The position numbers and the translations under genes were made by a program. A stretch of DNA of 35,041 nt from Solirubrobacterales bacterium (GTDB lineage Bacteria; Actinomycetota; Thermoleophilia; Solirubrobacterales; Solirubrobacteraceae). The DNA lies in contig JAOPZJ010000206.1 of NCBI GenBank assembly GCA_025964155.1, positions 1 through 35,041 on the forward strand, written 5' to 3'. Under the pieces are notes generated by a model, which saw only the letters and a program-made list of their open reading frames with translations, searched no databases and was not told the origin of the DNA. Positions 8,703 through 14,713 of the stretch are shown here, piece after piece; the stretch's first letter is position 1, and each line of letters begins with the position of its first letter.

Positions 8703-9056
8703 CTACAGCAGCCGGCCCAGCGGGCCGAGGTCCAGGTTGAGGTCCTCGTCGCGCAGGCCGAAGGTCTGCTTGAGCTCCTCCATGCGCTCCTCGAGCGCCA
8801 TCAGCGTGCGGCCGAGGCGCTCGATCGTCTCCTCGTCCAGGCCGCCGGCCTCGACACGACGCAGCGCCTGGCGCTCCATCACCTGGCGCAGCAGCTCGAC
8901 GATCGTGAGCACGAGCTGGGCCAGGCCGCGCTCGACGTTGTCGGGATCCGCATCGATACGGCGCGAGACGGCGTCCTCGAGCCCGGAGAGGTCGCGTGCG
9001 AACGGGTCCAAGTCGGCCGGCGTCGCCAGCAGCTTGTCGGCGGGCCGGTCGTTCAT
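8703..9056 (-). CDS. gvpK: Gas vesicle protein GvpK
   Basis: The 117-residue protein matches GvpK throughout: DPDNVERGLAQLVLTIVELL, then RQALRRVEAG, then an EERMEELKQTFGL helix and the terminal LNLDLGPLGRLL. GvpK is an accessory protein needed for vesicle assembly in several gas-vesicle clusters. The start ATG overlaps the upstream stop (ATGA); the open frame continues upstream only as overlap with the preceding gene. It is the last gene of the gvp operon, as in Streptomyces. Confidence 0.95.
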   Translation of the reverse strand: MNDRPADKLLATPADLDPFARDLSGLEDAVSRRIDADPDNVERGLAQLVLTIVELLRQVMERQALRRVEAGGLDEETIERLGRTLMALEERMEELKQTFGLRDEDLNLDLGPLGRLL

Positions 9057-9712
9057 CCGGTCACTGCCTCCACGAACGAGTAGGCCGGCCAGGGGCCGGT
9101 GCACAGCAGCGCCGCCTCCGGGTGCTCACGCTGCAGCCGCTCCACGACGCTGCGGAAGTGGGCCACCGCCGGCTCGTCGACCAGGTAGGCGGTGCGCAGC
9201 AGTTCGCCAGGTGCTCGCCCCGGCCGGCACCGCGCGGCGACGGCAAGTGCGGCAAGCGGCTCATGCAGCGCCGCGAGCGTGCGCGAGCCGGCGAGTCTCG
9301 CGCGGAGGTACTCGCTACCGCTGGCGGCGGCGGGCGGAGGGGCGGACGCAGCGCAGGCCGCCGGCTGCATGGCGCGCAGGGCGAGCTCGACCCGCCCGCG
9401 GACGCGGTCGAGCGCCTCGAGCAGCACGTCCCGGCGCCCGGCGAGCACTTGCCGCACGTCGTCCGCAGACGGCAGTGTCGTCCCGAAGCGCATCGGAAGC
9501 ACGGCCCGCTCGGCCATCAGCGACTCCACGACGCGCTCGTGCGCCCAAAGCGCGTCCAGCGCCGGCTCGTCCGGTGCCTGCGCGTGCCGGCTGAGCACGG
9601 CGACCAGCGGGCCGTCGGCGGTCATGCCCAGCGGCGCCTGCGCCAGGCCGCGGACGCGAGGCAGCGGCAGCGGCAGGCCCGGTCGCTTGCATACGGCGTA
9701 GACCCAGATCAA
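9053..9712 (-). CDS. Gas vesicle GvpF/GvpL family protein (third paralogue)
   Basis: The 219-residue protein has the GvpF/L layout: an N-terminal IWVYAVC strand, the central ERAVLPMRFGTTL motif, an Ala-rich linker, and a C-terminal TAYLVDEP ... TGPWPAYSFVEA motif. GvpF/L proteins bind GvpA and help nucleate vesicles at their growing ends. The start is a TTG whose TTGA overlaps the gvpS stop, so it probably depends on translational coupling and may be made at low level. It is the third F/L-type protein in this operon and differs in length from the other two (268 and 262 residues). Confidence 0.9.
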   Translation of the reverse strand: MIWVYAVCKRPGLPLPLPRVRGLAQAPLGMTADGPLVAVLSRHAQAPDEPALDALWAHERVVESLMAERAVLPMRFGTTLPSADDVRQVLAGRRDVLLEALDRVRGRVELALRAMQPAACAASAPPPAAASGSEYLRARLAGSRTLAALHEPLAALAVAARCRPGRAPGELLRTAYLVDEPAVAHFRSVVERLQREHPEAALLCTGPWPAYSFVEAVTG

Positions 9713-9930
9713 GCCGGCGGCTCCTTAGTCGCGCGCGGCAGCGCCAGGCCCAGCTCGTCCAGGCTCGGCACGGACCCGAGCAGCACCCGCAGCTGGAGGT
9801 AGACGAGGTCCACGTCGGCGATCGAGAGCGTGATGTCGCCGCCGAGCACGACACCGCCGGCGAGCAGCCGGTCCAAGAGGTCTACCAGCGCCACGTCCCG
9901 CTGCGGCGACAGCTGATCCCGCGGGCTCAT
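9709..9930 (-). CDS. gvpS: Gas vesicle GvpA/J-family protein, GvpS-type
   Basis: The short 73-residue protein has the GvpA/J core VALVDLLDRLLAGGVVLGGD followed by a SIADVDLVYLQLRVLL strand/helix. This matches the minor GvpA-like protein called GvpS in Streptomyces clusters (called GvpJ or GvpM elsewhere). It is probably a minor shell or tip component. The start overlaps the gvpL stop (ATGA) and its own stop overlaps the TTG of the next gene. The sub-family name rests on gene order and on the SIADVDLVY signature. Confidence 0.85.
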   Translation of the reverse strand: MSPRDQLSPQRDVALVDLLDRLLAGGVVLGGDITLSIADVDLVYLQLRVLLGSVPSLDELGLALPRATKEPPA

Positions 9931-10715
9931 CGCGCCGCCGCCTCGCTGAAGTGATAGGCAGGCCAAGGCCCGGTCAGTTCCAGCTCCAGCCCGTCCGGGC
10001 GGTGGCGGCGGGCGAGCTCCGCCACCAGCGAGCCGAACTCCCCGGCGTCGGCGTCGGCGACGAGGTAGGCCGCGTTGAGCACCATCTGGCCGTCGTGGCC
10101 GGACAGCCCGCGGTCCTGCGGCGCGCTCAACACCGTGTCCGCCGCCTGCTCATGCAGGCGCACGTGCACCTCCTGGACGGTGACCTCCAGCGCCCGCCGG
10201 GCGGCCTCCGCCGCGTCGCGGCCGGCGCGCTTGCGGGACAGGTAGTCGGTCCCCGATGCCGGCGCGTCGGTCGCCGCCTGATTCGCTTCGCGCCCGGCCA
10301 CATAGGCCTTGACGCCCCACTCCGCCATCCCGCGCAGGCGCCGCAGCGCGGCGGTCAACGGCGCGCGCTCGCGCGCGAGCATCTCGAGCACGCGCTCCTC
10401 TCGCTCGTAGATCGTGCACATCCGGAACGGCACGACGGCGCCGGCGCTCAGTGCGTCGTCGAGCACCTGCTCGTGCGCGCGCGCGAGCGCCTCGAGCCGG
10501 TCCAAGTCCTCGAGCGACTCGCTCAGGCCGCGTTCGCCGAACTGCGCCAGCGGCACAGGGCTCGCGACGGCGGCCAGCCCGGCGTAGCGGATGAGCCCGA
10601 TGTCGTAGGCGGGATCGACGCCGCGGCGCGGCGTCGGATCGCCTGCGTCGCCGCCCAGCACGCCGTAGACCCAGAGGGCGAGCAGGCCGTCGTTCGCTGC
10701 CGGGCGCTCAGGCAT
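9927..10715 (-). CDS. gvpL: Gas vesicle protein GvpL (GvpF/L family)
   Basis: The 262-residue GvpF/L family protein has an N-terminal LLALWVYGVLGG strand, a central SAGAVVPFRMCTIY motif (counterpart of the LPMRFG box), a basic helix around the YLSRKRAGRD sequence, and the C-terminal LNAAYLVAD and TGPWPAYHFSEA signatures. The start overlaps the end of gvpJ by eight bases. Its position between gvpJ and gvpS is the same as in the Streptomyces order J-L-S-K, which supports the L designation. It is a cytoplasmic assembly factor interacting with GvpA. Confidence 0.9.
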   Translation of the reverse strand: MPERPAANDGLLALWVYGVLGGDAGDPTPRRGVDPAYDIGLIRYAGLAAVASPVPLAQFGERGLSESLEDLDRLEALARAHEQVLDDALSAGAVVPFRMCTIYEREERVLEMLARERAPLTAALRRLRGMAEWGVKAYVAGREANQAATDAPASGTDYLSRKRAGRDAAEAARRALEVTVQEVHVRLHEQAADTVLSAPQDRGLSGHDGQMVLNAAYLVADADAGEFGSLVAELARRHRPDGLELELTGPWPAYHFSEAAAR

Positions 10716-11091
10716 CCTTCTCTTCTCGCGGGGGGTCGGCGGGGCTTTCCGGCGGGTGCTCCGCGCCGGCAGCGGGCGGGGCGAGCCCGCGCTCAAGGCG
10801 GTCCAGCCGCTCACGCAGGTTGCGGTTTTCCAGGGCGAGCCGGCTCGACGCGGCGTTCAGCGCGGGATCACTCTCCCACCAGTCGATCCCCATCTCCTTC
10901 GCCTTGTCGACCGAGGCGACGATCAGCCGCAGCTTGATCGTCAGCAGCTCGATGTCGAGCAGGTTGATCTGGATGTCGCCGGCAATGACGATCCCCTTGT
11001 CCAGCACGCGCTCGAGGATGTCGGCCAGGCTGTCCCCCTGGGACGGCGGGCGCCCCGGCAGGCCGCCGGCGTTCCGGTAGTCGACGGACAT
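10708..11091 (-). CDS. gvpJ: Gas vesicle GvpJ (GvpA/J family)
   Basis: The 127-residue protein has a GvpA-like core (SLADILERVLDKGIVIAGDI, then LLDIELLTIKLRLIVASVDK) followed by GIDWWESDPAL, typical of actinobacterial GvpJ. A leucine-zipper-like coiled coil follows (ALENRNLRERLDRLERGL) and then a Pro/Glu-rich tail. GvpJ is a minor, GvpA-related protein that helps start or cap the vesicle. It begins two bases after the gvpO TAG and ends inside gvpL. Confidence 0.92.
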   Translation of the reverse strand: MSVDYRNAGGLPGRPPSQGDSLADILERVLDKGIVIAGDIQINLLDIELLTIKLRLIVASVDKAKEMGIDWWESDPALNAASSRLALENRNLRERLDRLERGLAPPAAGAEHPPESPADPPREEKDA

Positions 11092-11093
11092 GA

Positions 11094-11357
11094 CTAGCCC
11101 GTTCCCTGGTCGGTCTGGGACCGGCGGCGACGGCCTCGGCGGCGGAGACCGACCAGCTCGCCGTCCTCCGACAGCGTGACCTCGAAGGTGCCCATCACGT
11201 CCATCGTGTTCGGGATGCGCTCGAGCTCCACCACCTCGACCGTCACGACCCAGCGGTCGTCGCCGCCGCGATCGAGGCCGGTCACCGTGCCGGACTGCAG
11301 GCCCGTCATCTCGGCCACCTGTTCCCTGGCCTGTTGGGCGAGCTCGAAAGGGCGCAC
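11094..11357 (-). CDS. gvpO: Gas vesicle protein GvpO
   Basis: The 87-residue protein matches GvpO: VTGLDRGGDDRWVVTVEVVE, the ERIPNTMDVMGTFEVTL segment, then GELVGLRRRGRRRR, a very basic end. GvpO is required for vesicle formation in haloarchaea and is present in actinobacterial clusters; its biochemical role is unclear. The start is GTG, one base after the gvpG stop, with an AGGGAGAGG ribosome site. In Streptomyces gvpO usually precedes gvpA, so its place between G and J is a local rearrangement. Confidence 0.93.
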   Translation of the reverse strand: MRPFELAQQAREQVAEMTGLQSGTVTGLDRGGDDRWVVTVEVVELERIPNTMDVMGTFEVTLSEDGELVGLRRRGRRRRSQTDQGTG

Positions 11358-11358
11358 A

Positions 11359-11604
11359 TCACGCCTCTCCCTGAAGCCCGTGCCGCGCGAGCATCCGCTC
11401 GATCAGCTGGGTCTCCAGCGCTTCGGCGTCCTCCTCGCTGATCTCGCCGTTCGCCCGCGCGGCCTCGAGGTCGGCGAGCGCCCGCTCCGGGGACTCCCGG
11501 GCCTCGCGCTCGCGCTCGGCCTCCTCGAGGAGCACATTGGCGACCCAGCCGACGCCCTTGACCGGCGCGACCGGCAACAGCAGCAGCGTGGAGACCACAC
11601 CCAT
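11359..11604 (-). CDS. gvpG: Gas vesicle protein GvpG
   Basis: This small acidic protein of 81 residues has the GvpG signature LPVAPVKGVGWVANVLLEEA, then a charged helical region with EISEEDAEALETQLIERML. GvpG interacts with the GvpA/F assembly machinery. The ATG overlaps the gvpF stop by one base (TGATG). An adjacent GTG at 11607 would give one extra residue with a GTGA overlap; the two cannot be separated from sequence alone. Confidence 0.93.
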   Translation of the reverse strand: MGVVSTLLLLPVAPVKGVGWVANVLLEEAEREREARESPERALADLEAARANGEISEEDAEALETQLIERMLARHGLQGEA

Positions 11605-12410
11605 CACTCACCGCCGGCTTCGAGCGAGAGCTCGGCGAACGAGTAGGGCGGCAGCGGCCCGATGTAGCGCAGGGCGAGGTGGCCGTGGAGGGCGGCGCCG
11701 AGCACGGCCACGGCATCGTCCAGCGCCGTGCGGCGGTCGCGGCGGACGAGCAGCTGGGCGTTGAGCGCGACGCGCTCGCTGCCGGGCGGGTCGACACGGA
11801 CCTCGGTCGCGAGCGGCGACAGCTGGTCCAGCAGCAACTGCTCGTCCTGCGCGCGGCGCGCGTCCACCGCCGTGGCGACCAGCTCGCCGAGCTCGATCCG
11901 CTCCTGCCGGCTCTCCAGCTCTGAGAGTCCCTCGATCGCGGCGGTGCGCCGCGCGATCTCGGGATCTGACTGCACGACTCCGTTCAGCAACGCGTCCTCG
12001 GCGTAGAAGGCGCGCACGCTCATCTGCACGTGGCCGTCGAGCTTCGCCAGCAGATCGGTGAACTCGGGCGCGTGCCGGGCGAGCAGCTCCTCGCGCACGA
12101 GGTCCTCGCTGTCGATCACGATGCCGAACCGCATCGGGATCGTCGTGCCGCGCTCGTTCGCGAGCGACAGCACGCGCCGGTGCGCCTCCAGGTCGTCCCG
12201 CCGGCCGGGGATGCGGTCGGGCGGCAGAGCGCTGACCAGCGCCGCCAGCTCGCCCGCTACGACCGTCCGGACGGTCGCGGAGGGGCCGTCGATCCCGTCC
12301 GCGCCCGGCCAGCCGCCCGCGTCGGCCGCGGGGATGACGCCGTAGACGTAGAGGCTCGTGGCCTGCGGCGTCGCCGAAGCGGCCGCGGTCATCTCGGGGT
12401 GTCCGGTCAT
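11604..12410 (-). CDS. gvpF: Gas vesicle protein GvpF
   Basis: The 268-residue GvpF/L family protein has an N-terminal [11 protein letters not shown] strand, the central [14 protein letters not shown] box, a long helical middle ([19 protein letters not shown]) and the C-terminal [10 protein letters not shown] and [12 protein letters not shown] motifs. GvpF binds GvpA and helps form the nucleation complex. The start is well fixed: an AGGAGGAGG ribosome site lies just upstream and the ATG overlaps the gvpA stop (ATGA). Gene order A-F-G matches Streptomyces. Confidence 0.95.
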   Translation of the reverse strand: MTGHPEMTAAASATPQATSLYVYGVIPAADAGGWPGADGIDGPSATVRTVVAGELAALVSALPPDRIPGRRDDLEAHRRVLSLANERGTTIPMRFGIVIDSEDLVREELLARHAPEFTDLLAKLDGHVQMSVRAFYAEDALLNGVVQSDPEIARRTAAIEGLSELESRQERIELGELVATAVDARRAQDEQLLLDQLSPLATEVRVDPPGSERVALNAQLLVRRDRRTALDDAVAVLGAALHGHLALRYIGPLPPYSFAELSLEAGGE

Positions 12411-12766
12411 TTCTCCTCCTCCTGCAGCACGGGGCTGGACTGTTGGGCCGGCTGGCCAAGGTTGCCGAGCAGCTCGCCGAGCTGCTCCTTGGCGGCCTCG
12501 ATCGCCTTCTCGGTCTTGTTGCCCGCAAGCAGGTCTTGGGCGCCCAGCTTGCGGCCGTCCAGGTTGAGGCGGCCGACCGCCTCGGCGTAGCGCAGGTAGG
12601 TGTCCACGCTCGCGACGACGATGCGGGCATCGATCGTCAGGATCTCGATCCCGACCAACGAGACGCGCACGAAGACGTCGATGACCACGCCGCGGTCGAG
12701 GATCAGCTCCAGGACCTCGGTGAGCGCGCCCCCGGAGGGTCCGCCGTTCGTAGTGGAGATAGCCAT
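12407..12766 (-). CDS. gvpA: Major gas vesicle shell protein GvpA
   Basis: The 119-residue protein contains the conserved GvpA core ([51 protein letters not shown]), which polymerises into the hollow gas-permeable shell. The core occupies about residues 14-69. A C-terminal extension of about 50 residues, charged and Gln/Glu-rich, follows, as is usual in actinobacterial but not cyanobacterial GvpA (about 70 residues). A GGAGGAG ribosome site lies nine bases upstream. There is only one true gvpA in the cluster, and neither gvpC nor gvpN is present. Confidence 0.95.
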   Translation of the reverse strand: MAISTTNGGPSGGALTEVLELILDRGVVIDVFVRVSLVGIEILTIDARIVVASVDTYLRYAEAVGRLNLDGRKLGAQDLLAGNKTEKAIEAAKEQLGELLGNLGQPAQQSSPVLQEEEK

Positions 12767-12772
12767 CGCCGC

Positions 12773-13036
12773 TCACTCCTCCCCCGCGTCGGGAGCCTGG
12801 TCCTCGCCCGCATCACCACGGCTCACGATCGACGCCAGCTTGTCGTGAAAGACCGCGGCGGTGGCGACCAGTACCGCCGCCAGTGCGGCGACCGCGCTCA
12901 CGATCGCGGTGGCGCCCACATGACTGCGCCGCTTCCGGTGAGGGTGAGGCAGGGCGTGAGGCAGGGCCGGCAGCGCGGCGGTCACGCGGGTGATCGGCGT
13001 CGCGGGCCTCTGCGACGATCGGATGGAAGTGAACAT
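12773..13036 (-). CDS. Single-helix membrane protein heading the gvp operon
   Basis: The 87-residue protein has a Pro/Arg/His-rich N-terminus (residues 1-40), one membrane helix at about 42-63 (VSAVAALAAVLVATAAVFHD) and an acidic C-terminus (GDAGEDQAPDAGEE). It has the strongest ribosome site in the cluster, AGGAGGT at 13041-13047, and ends six bases before gvpA, so it is the first gene of the gvp operon as seen. It is unlike GvpA, F, G, J, K, L, N, O or S. It may be a counterpart of the poorly known GvpY/GvpZ of Streptomyces, but no homology could be shown. Function unknown. Confidence 0.72.
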   Translation of the reverse strand: MFTSIRSSQRPATPITRVTAALPALPHALPHPHRKRRSHVGATAIVSAVAALAAVLVATAAVFHDKLASIVSRGDAGEDQAPDAGEE

Positions 13037-13059
13037 AGAAACCTCCTATGGTCGTTGGC

Positions 13060-13082
13060 GGCCATGGATCTGTCCCATGGCC
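13060..13082. repeat. Inverted repeat between the GlsB-like gene and the gvp operon
   Basis: A perfect 8-base inverted repeat GGCCATGG ... CCATGGCC with a 7-base spacer lies 24 bases upstream of the first gvp-operon gene and just after the GlsB-like stop codon. It has no following T-tract, so it is more likely an operator or a 5'-leader hairpin than an intrinsic terminator. Confidence 0.5.
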
Positions 13083-13095
13083 AGGGTTGCTGGAG

Positions 13096-13374
13096 TTAGG
13101 CGTGCCTGGTGTGCTTGGCGTGCTTGCCATGCGCGGCGAAGAGGCGGAAGGCGCCGAGCAGGATCATCACGCCGATGATCGCCCCGACAAGGCCACCCAA
13201 GTCGAACATGGCCGTGTCGCCGATTCCGAGCAGGTCGGTGAAGACGAGCCAGCCGACGACGGCGCCTCCGAGGCCGAGCAGCACGGTGGCGAGGAAGCCC
13301 ATCGGGTCCCTGCCGGGCATCAGGAGGCGACCGACGAAGCCGGCGACGATGCCGAGGATGATCGCCCCGATCAT
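13096..13374 (-). CDS. GlsB/YeaQ/YmgE-family stress membrane protein
   Basis: The 92-residue protein has three to four membrane helices with the family's glycine pattern: MIGAIILGIVAGFVGRLLMP, then GRDPMGFLATVLLGLGGAVV, then LGGLVGAIIGVMILL. A His/Lys-rich tail (FAAHGKHAKHTRHA) ends it. Members are called transglycosylase-associated or general stress proteins; the biochemical role is unknown. The ATG at 13374 is the family start; the frame stays open far upstream without resemblance to coding sequence. It lies 60 bases upstream of the gvp operon on the same strand and may be co-transcribed with it. Confidence 0.85.
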   Translation of the reverse strand: MIGAIILGIVAGFVGRLLMPGRDPMGFLATVLLGLGGAVVGWLVFTDLLGIGDTAMFDLGGLVGAIIGVMILLGAFRLFAAHGKHAKHTRHA

Positions 13375-13523
13375 GTGACGTCCATTCCACCGGGTGCGCG
13401 CCGCGCTCGCGCTGCGCCGCCGGATGGCTGCGTCGGTCGTCGAGCGTGGTCCATCTGGCTGTGTCGGCTTTGTCCGTGGTCGAGCACAGCCTTCCAGTGT
13501 GGAGACGCCGGACCGCTTCTCAA

Positions 13524-13539
13524 CTGGACCTTGGTCCAG
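13524..13539. repeat. Palindrome CTGGACC-TT-GGTCCAG
   Basis: Two 7-base arms, CTGGACC and GGTCCAG, are separated by TT. The half-site GGTCCAG recurs at about 13587-13593 in the same gap. The short spacer suggests a dimeric repressor or activator site rather than a transcript hairpin. Confidence 0.5.
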
Positions 13540-13635
13540 CCCGGCGCGCACCGTTGTCCGGCCGCTGCGTGTCGTCCCGGGCGGCGCAGTCGTGGTGGTC
13601 CAGCGGACAGCACAAGACAGTTCGCCGGGGCAGCC

Positions 13636-13657
13636 GTCGGGGACGACCGTCCCCGAC
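13636..13657. repeat. Perfect 10-base-arm palindrome upstream of the CsbD-like gene
   Basis: Arms GTCGGGGACG and CGTCCCCGAC are exact reverse complements with a two-base centre (AC). The element ends 46 bases before the CsbD-like start codon, a position expected for an operator near a promoter. There is no T-tract, which argues against a terminator. Confidence 0.55.
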
Positions 13658-13703
13658 ATTCTGCAAGGAATCCCTGGACAACCGTGAGTGAGGACTTCCG
13701 ACA

Positions 13704-13880
13704 ATGAGATCGGCGCGACAGGACAAGATCAGAGGCGGCATCGACAAGATCGCCGGGCGCGTGCTCGACGCCTTCGGCAAGCTGACCGGGAACCGCTCGA
13801 CCCGTGTGAAGGGCAAGGCTGCCCGGGTCAGGGGCGCGGGCCGGTCGGCCAAGGGCCGCGTCAAGGGGCACGGGCTCTAG
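13704..13880 (+). CDS. CsbD-like general stress protein
   Basis: The 58-residue basic protein contains the CsbD-type repeat pattern: DKIRGGIDKIAGRVLDAFGK, LTGNRSTRVKGKAARVRG and GRSAKGRVKG. CsbD proteins are small, abundant, unstructured or helical proteins induced by SigB in Bacillus; the mechanism is unknown. This member is more Arg-rich and less acidic than typical ones, so it might bind nucleic acid (inference). A GAGG sequence lies about ten bases before the ATG. The next tiny gene starts four bases after its stop. Confidence 0.75.
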   Translation: MRSARQDKIRGGIDKIAGRVLDAFGKLTGNRSTRVKGKAARVRGAGRSAKGRVKGHGL

Positions 13881-13884
13881 CGCC

Positions 13885-13998
13885 ATGGGCGTGCTCCGCG
13901 GTCTAGGAGCCCTCGTGGCCGGCCTGCTGGTCGGCGTCGTCGGCTTGCTCAAGGGCCTGCTCACGGGCGTCGGCAGCCTGCTCCGCCGGCTGGTCTGA
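13885..13998 (+). CDS. 37-residue hydrophobic peptide
   Basis: The ORF begins ATG four bases after the CsbD-like stop and encodes a Leu/Val/Gly-rich peptide (MGVLRGLGALVAGLLVGVVG, then LLKGLLTGVGSLLRRLV). It would form a single amphipathic or membrane helix with basic residues at both ends. No separate ribosome site is evident, so translation would be coupled to the CsbD-like gene. Its length and composition resemble small membrane-active peptides or toxin-like peptides, but no partner antitoxin is seen. Existence is plausible, not proven. Confidence 0.5.
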   Translation: MGVLRGLGALVAGLLVGVVGLLKGLLTGVGSLLRRLV

Positions 13999-14141
13999 GG
14001 CGCCGTCGATGCAGCTCGCCGAGACGATCGTCACGGTGGAACGACCTCCGACCGGATCGCTCCGGACCTTCGGCCATGCCATCGCCGCGCGAGCCCGCCT
14101 TAGCCTCGGAATCGACCAAAACGCTTAGAGGAGTTGAGACG

Positions 14142-14627
14142 ATGTCAGAGCAACGGCACTCGACAGACCGCGATTCAGCAGCGCCGCGGCCGCGCCTGGA
14201 GATCGCTGCGGCGTTCGCCGGGCAGCCGGCGAGCTTCTGGTTGGCGTCGCTGGCATCGCTTGGCCTGATCGTCGGCGGCATCGGTCCGTGGGCGACGGCG
14301 TGGGGATACCTGTCGCTGAGTGGCACCAGCATGCACGGGTGGCGTGCCGTGATGCTCGGAGTGGTGGGTCTCGCCATGCTCGCCGTCTACCAGGTGCGCC
14401 GGGCGCGTCTTGCGCTGATCGTGGCCGGCGTCGCCGGTGCGTTCGGCGCGATGCAGGCGATCACGAGCTTGGCCAAGATCAACGCGGGCGGGGCCGTGAC
14501 GGTCTTCGGGCAGCAGTATCGCTACCTCGGCGCCGCGTGGGGCCTCTACCTCGTTCTTGCCGGTGGGATCGCCCTCATGGGCTCGGCGTCCGCCCTCGTG
14601 TGGCGTGCGTCCCGCGGGCCGCGCTAG
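14142..14627 (+). CDS. Four-helix membrane protein of unknown function
   Basis: The 161-residue protein has a polar N-terminus (1-30) and four predicted membrane helices (about 39-60, 69-88, 93-113, 128-155). The segment between helices 3 and 4 contains the extracytoplasmic-type loop NAGGAVTVFGQQYRYLGAAW. A GAGGAG ribosome site precedes the ATG at about ten bases, fixing the start. The layout (GIGPWATAWG early, a loop, then a final helix) is common in actinobacterial membrane proteins without assigned role. It stands alone between the CsbD-like genes and the Asp-box protein. Confidence 0.75.
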   Translation: MSEQRHSTDRDSAAPRPRLEIAAAFAGQPASFWLASLASLGLIVGGIGPWATAWGYLSLSGTSMHGWRAVMLGVVGLAMLAVYQVRRARLALIVAGVAGAFGAMQAITSLAKINAGGAVTVFGQQYRYLGAAWGLYLVLAGGIALMGSASALVWRASRGPR

Positions 14628-14713
14628 ACGGTGTCGTGCCGGCCCGGCGGGGGCCGTTGGGCAGCGCCGACTGGGCGGTGTTCAGGGCAACGTGCGACGG
14701 GTACGACGGATCC

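Larger units (their letters stand above)
13375..13703. promoter_or_regulatory. Divergent intergenic regulatory region with palindromes
   Basis: This 329-base stretch separates the minus-strand GlsB-like/gvp block from the plus-strand CsbD-like gene. No plausible gene was found in it on either strand. It contains two near-perfect palindromes (13524-13539 and 13636-13657), listed separately, and a weaker imperfect repeat around CTGGCTGTG (about 13455) and CACAGCC (about 13485). No convincing -35/-10 pair is visible. Given its place, it most likely holds the control sites of both divergent stress-type units. Confidence 0.5.

Noticed and set aside
6178-9594. A plus-strand open frame of 1138 codons across the helicase, gvpK and the third GvpF/L gene
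   Set aside because: It is antisense to clear helicase and gas vesicle genes, has low-complexity Arg/Leu/Val-rich sequence, and shows no domain. Long antisense frames are expected at this GC content.
10756-11097. Plus-strand frame opposite gvpJ and gvpO with an ORF-like start
   Set aside because: It is antisense to two recognised gas vesicle genes and has no similarity to known proteins.
8703-13036. gvpN or gvpC expected in a gas vesicle cluster
   Set aside because: No AAA+ ATPase or GvpC-type repeat protein is encoded in the cluster; actinobacterial sets commonly lack both.
14288-14713. N-terminal extension of the Asp-box protein
   Set aside because: It overlaps the four-helix protein in another frame and is Arg-rich; the ATG at 14714 begins a proper signal peptide.
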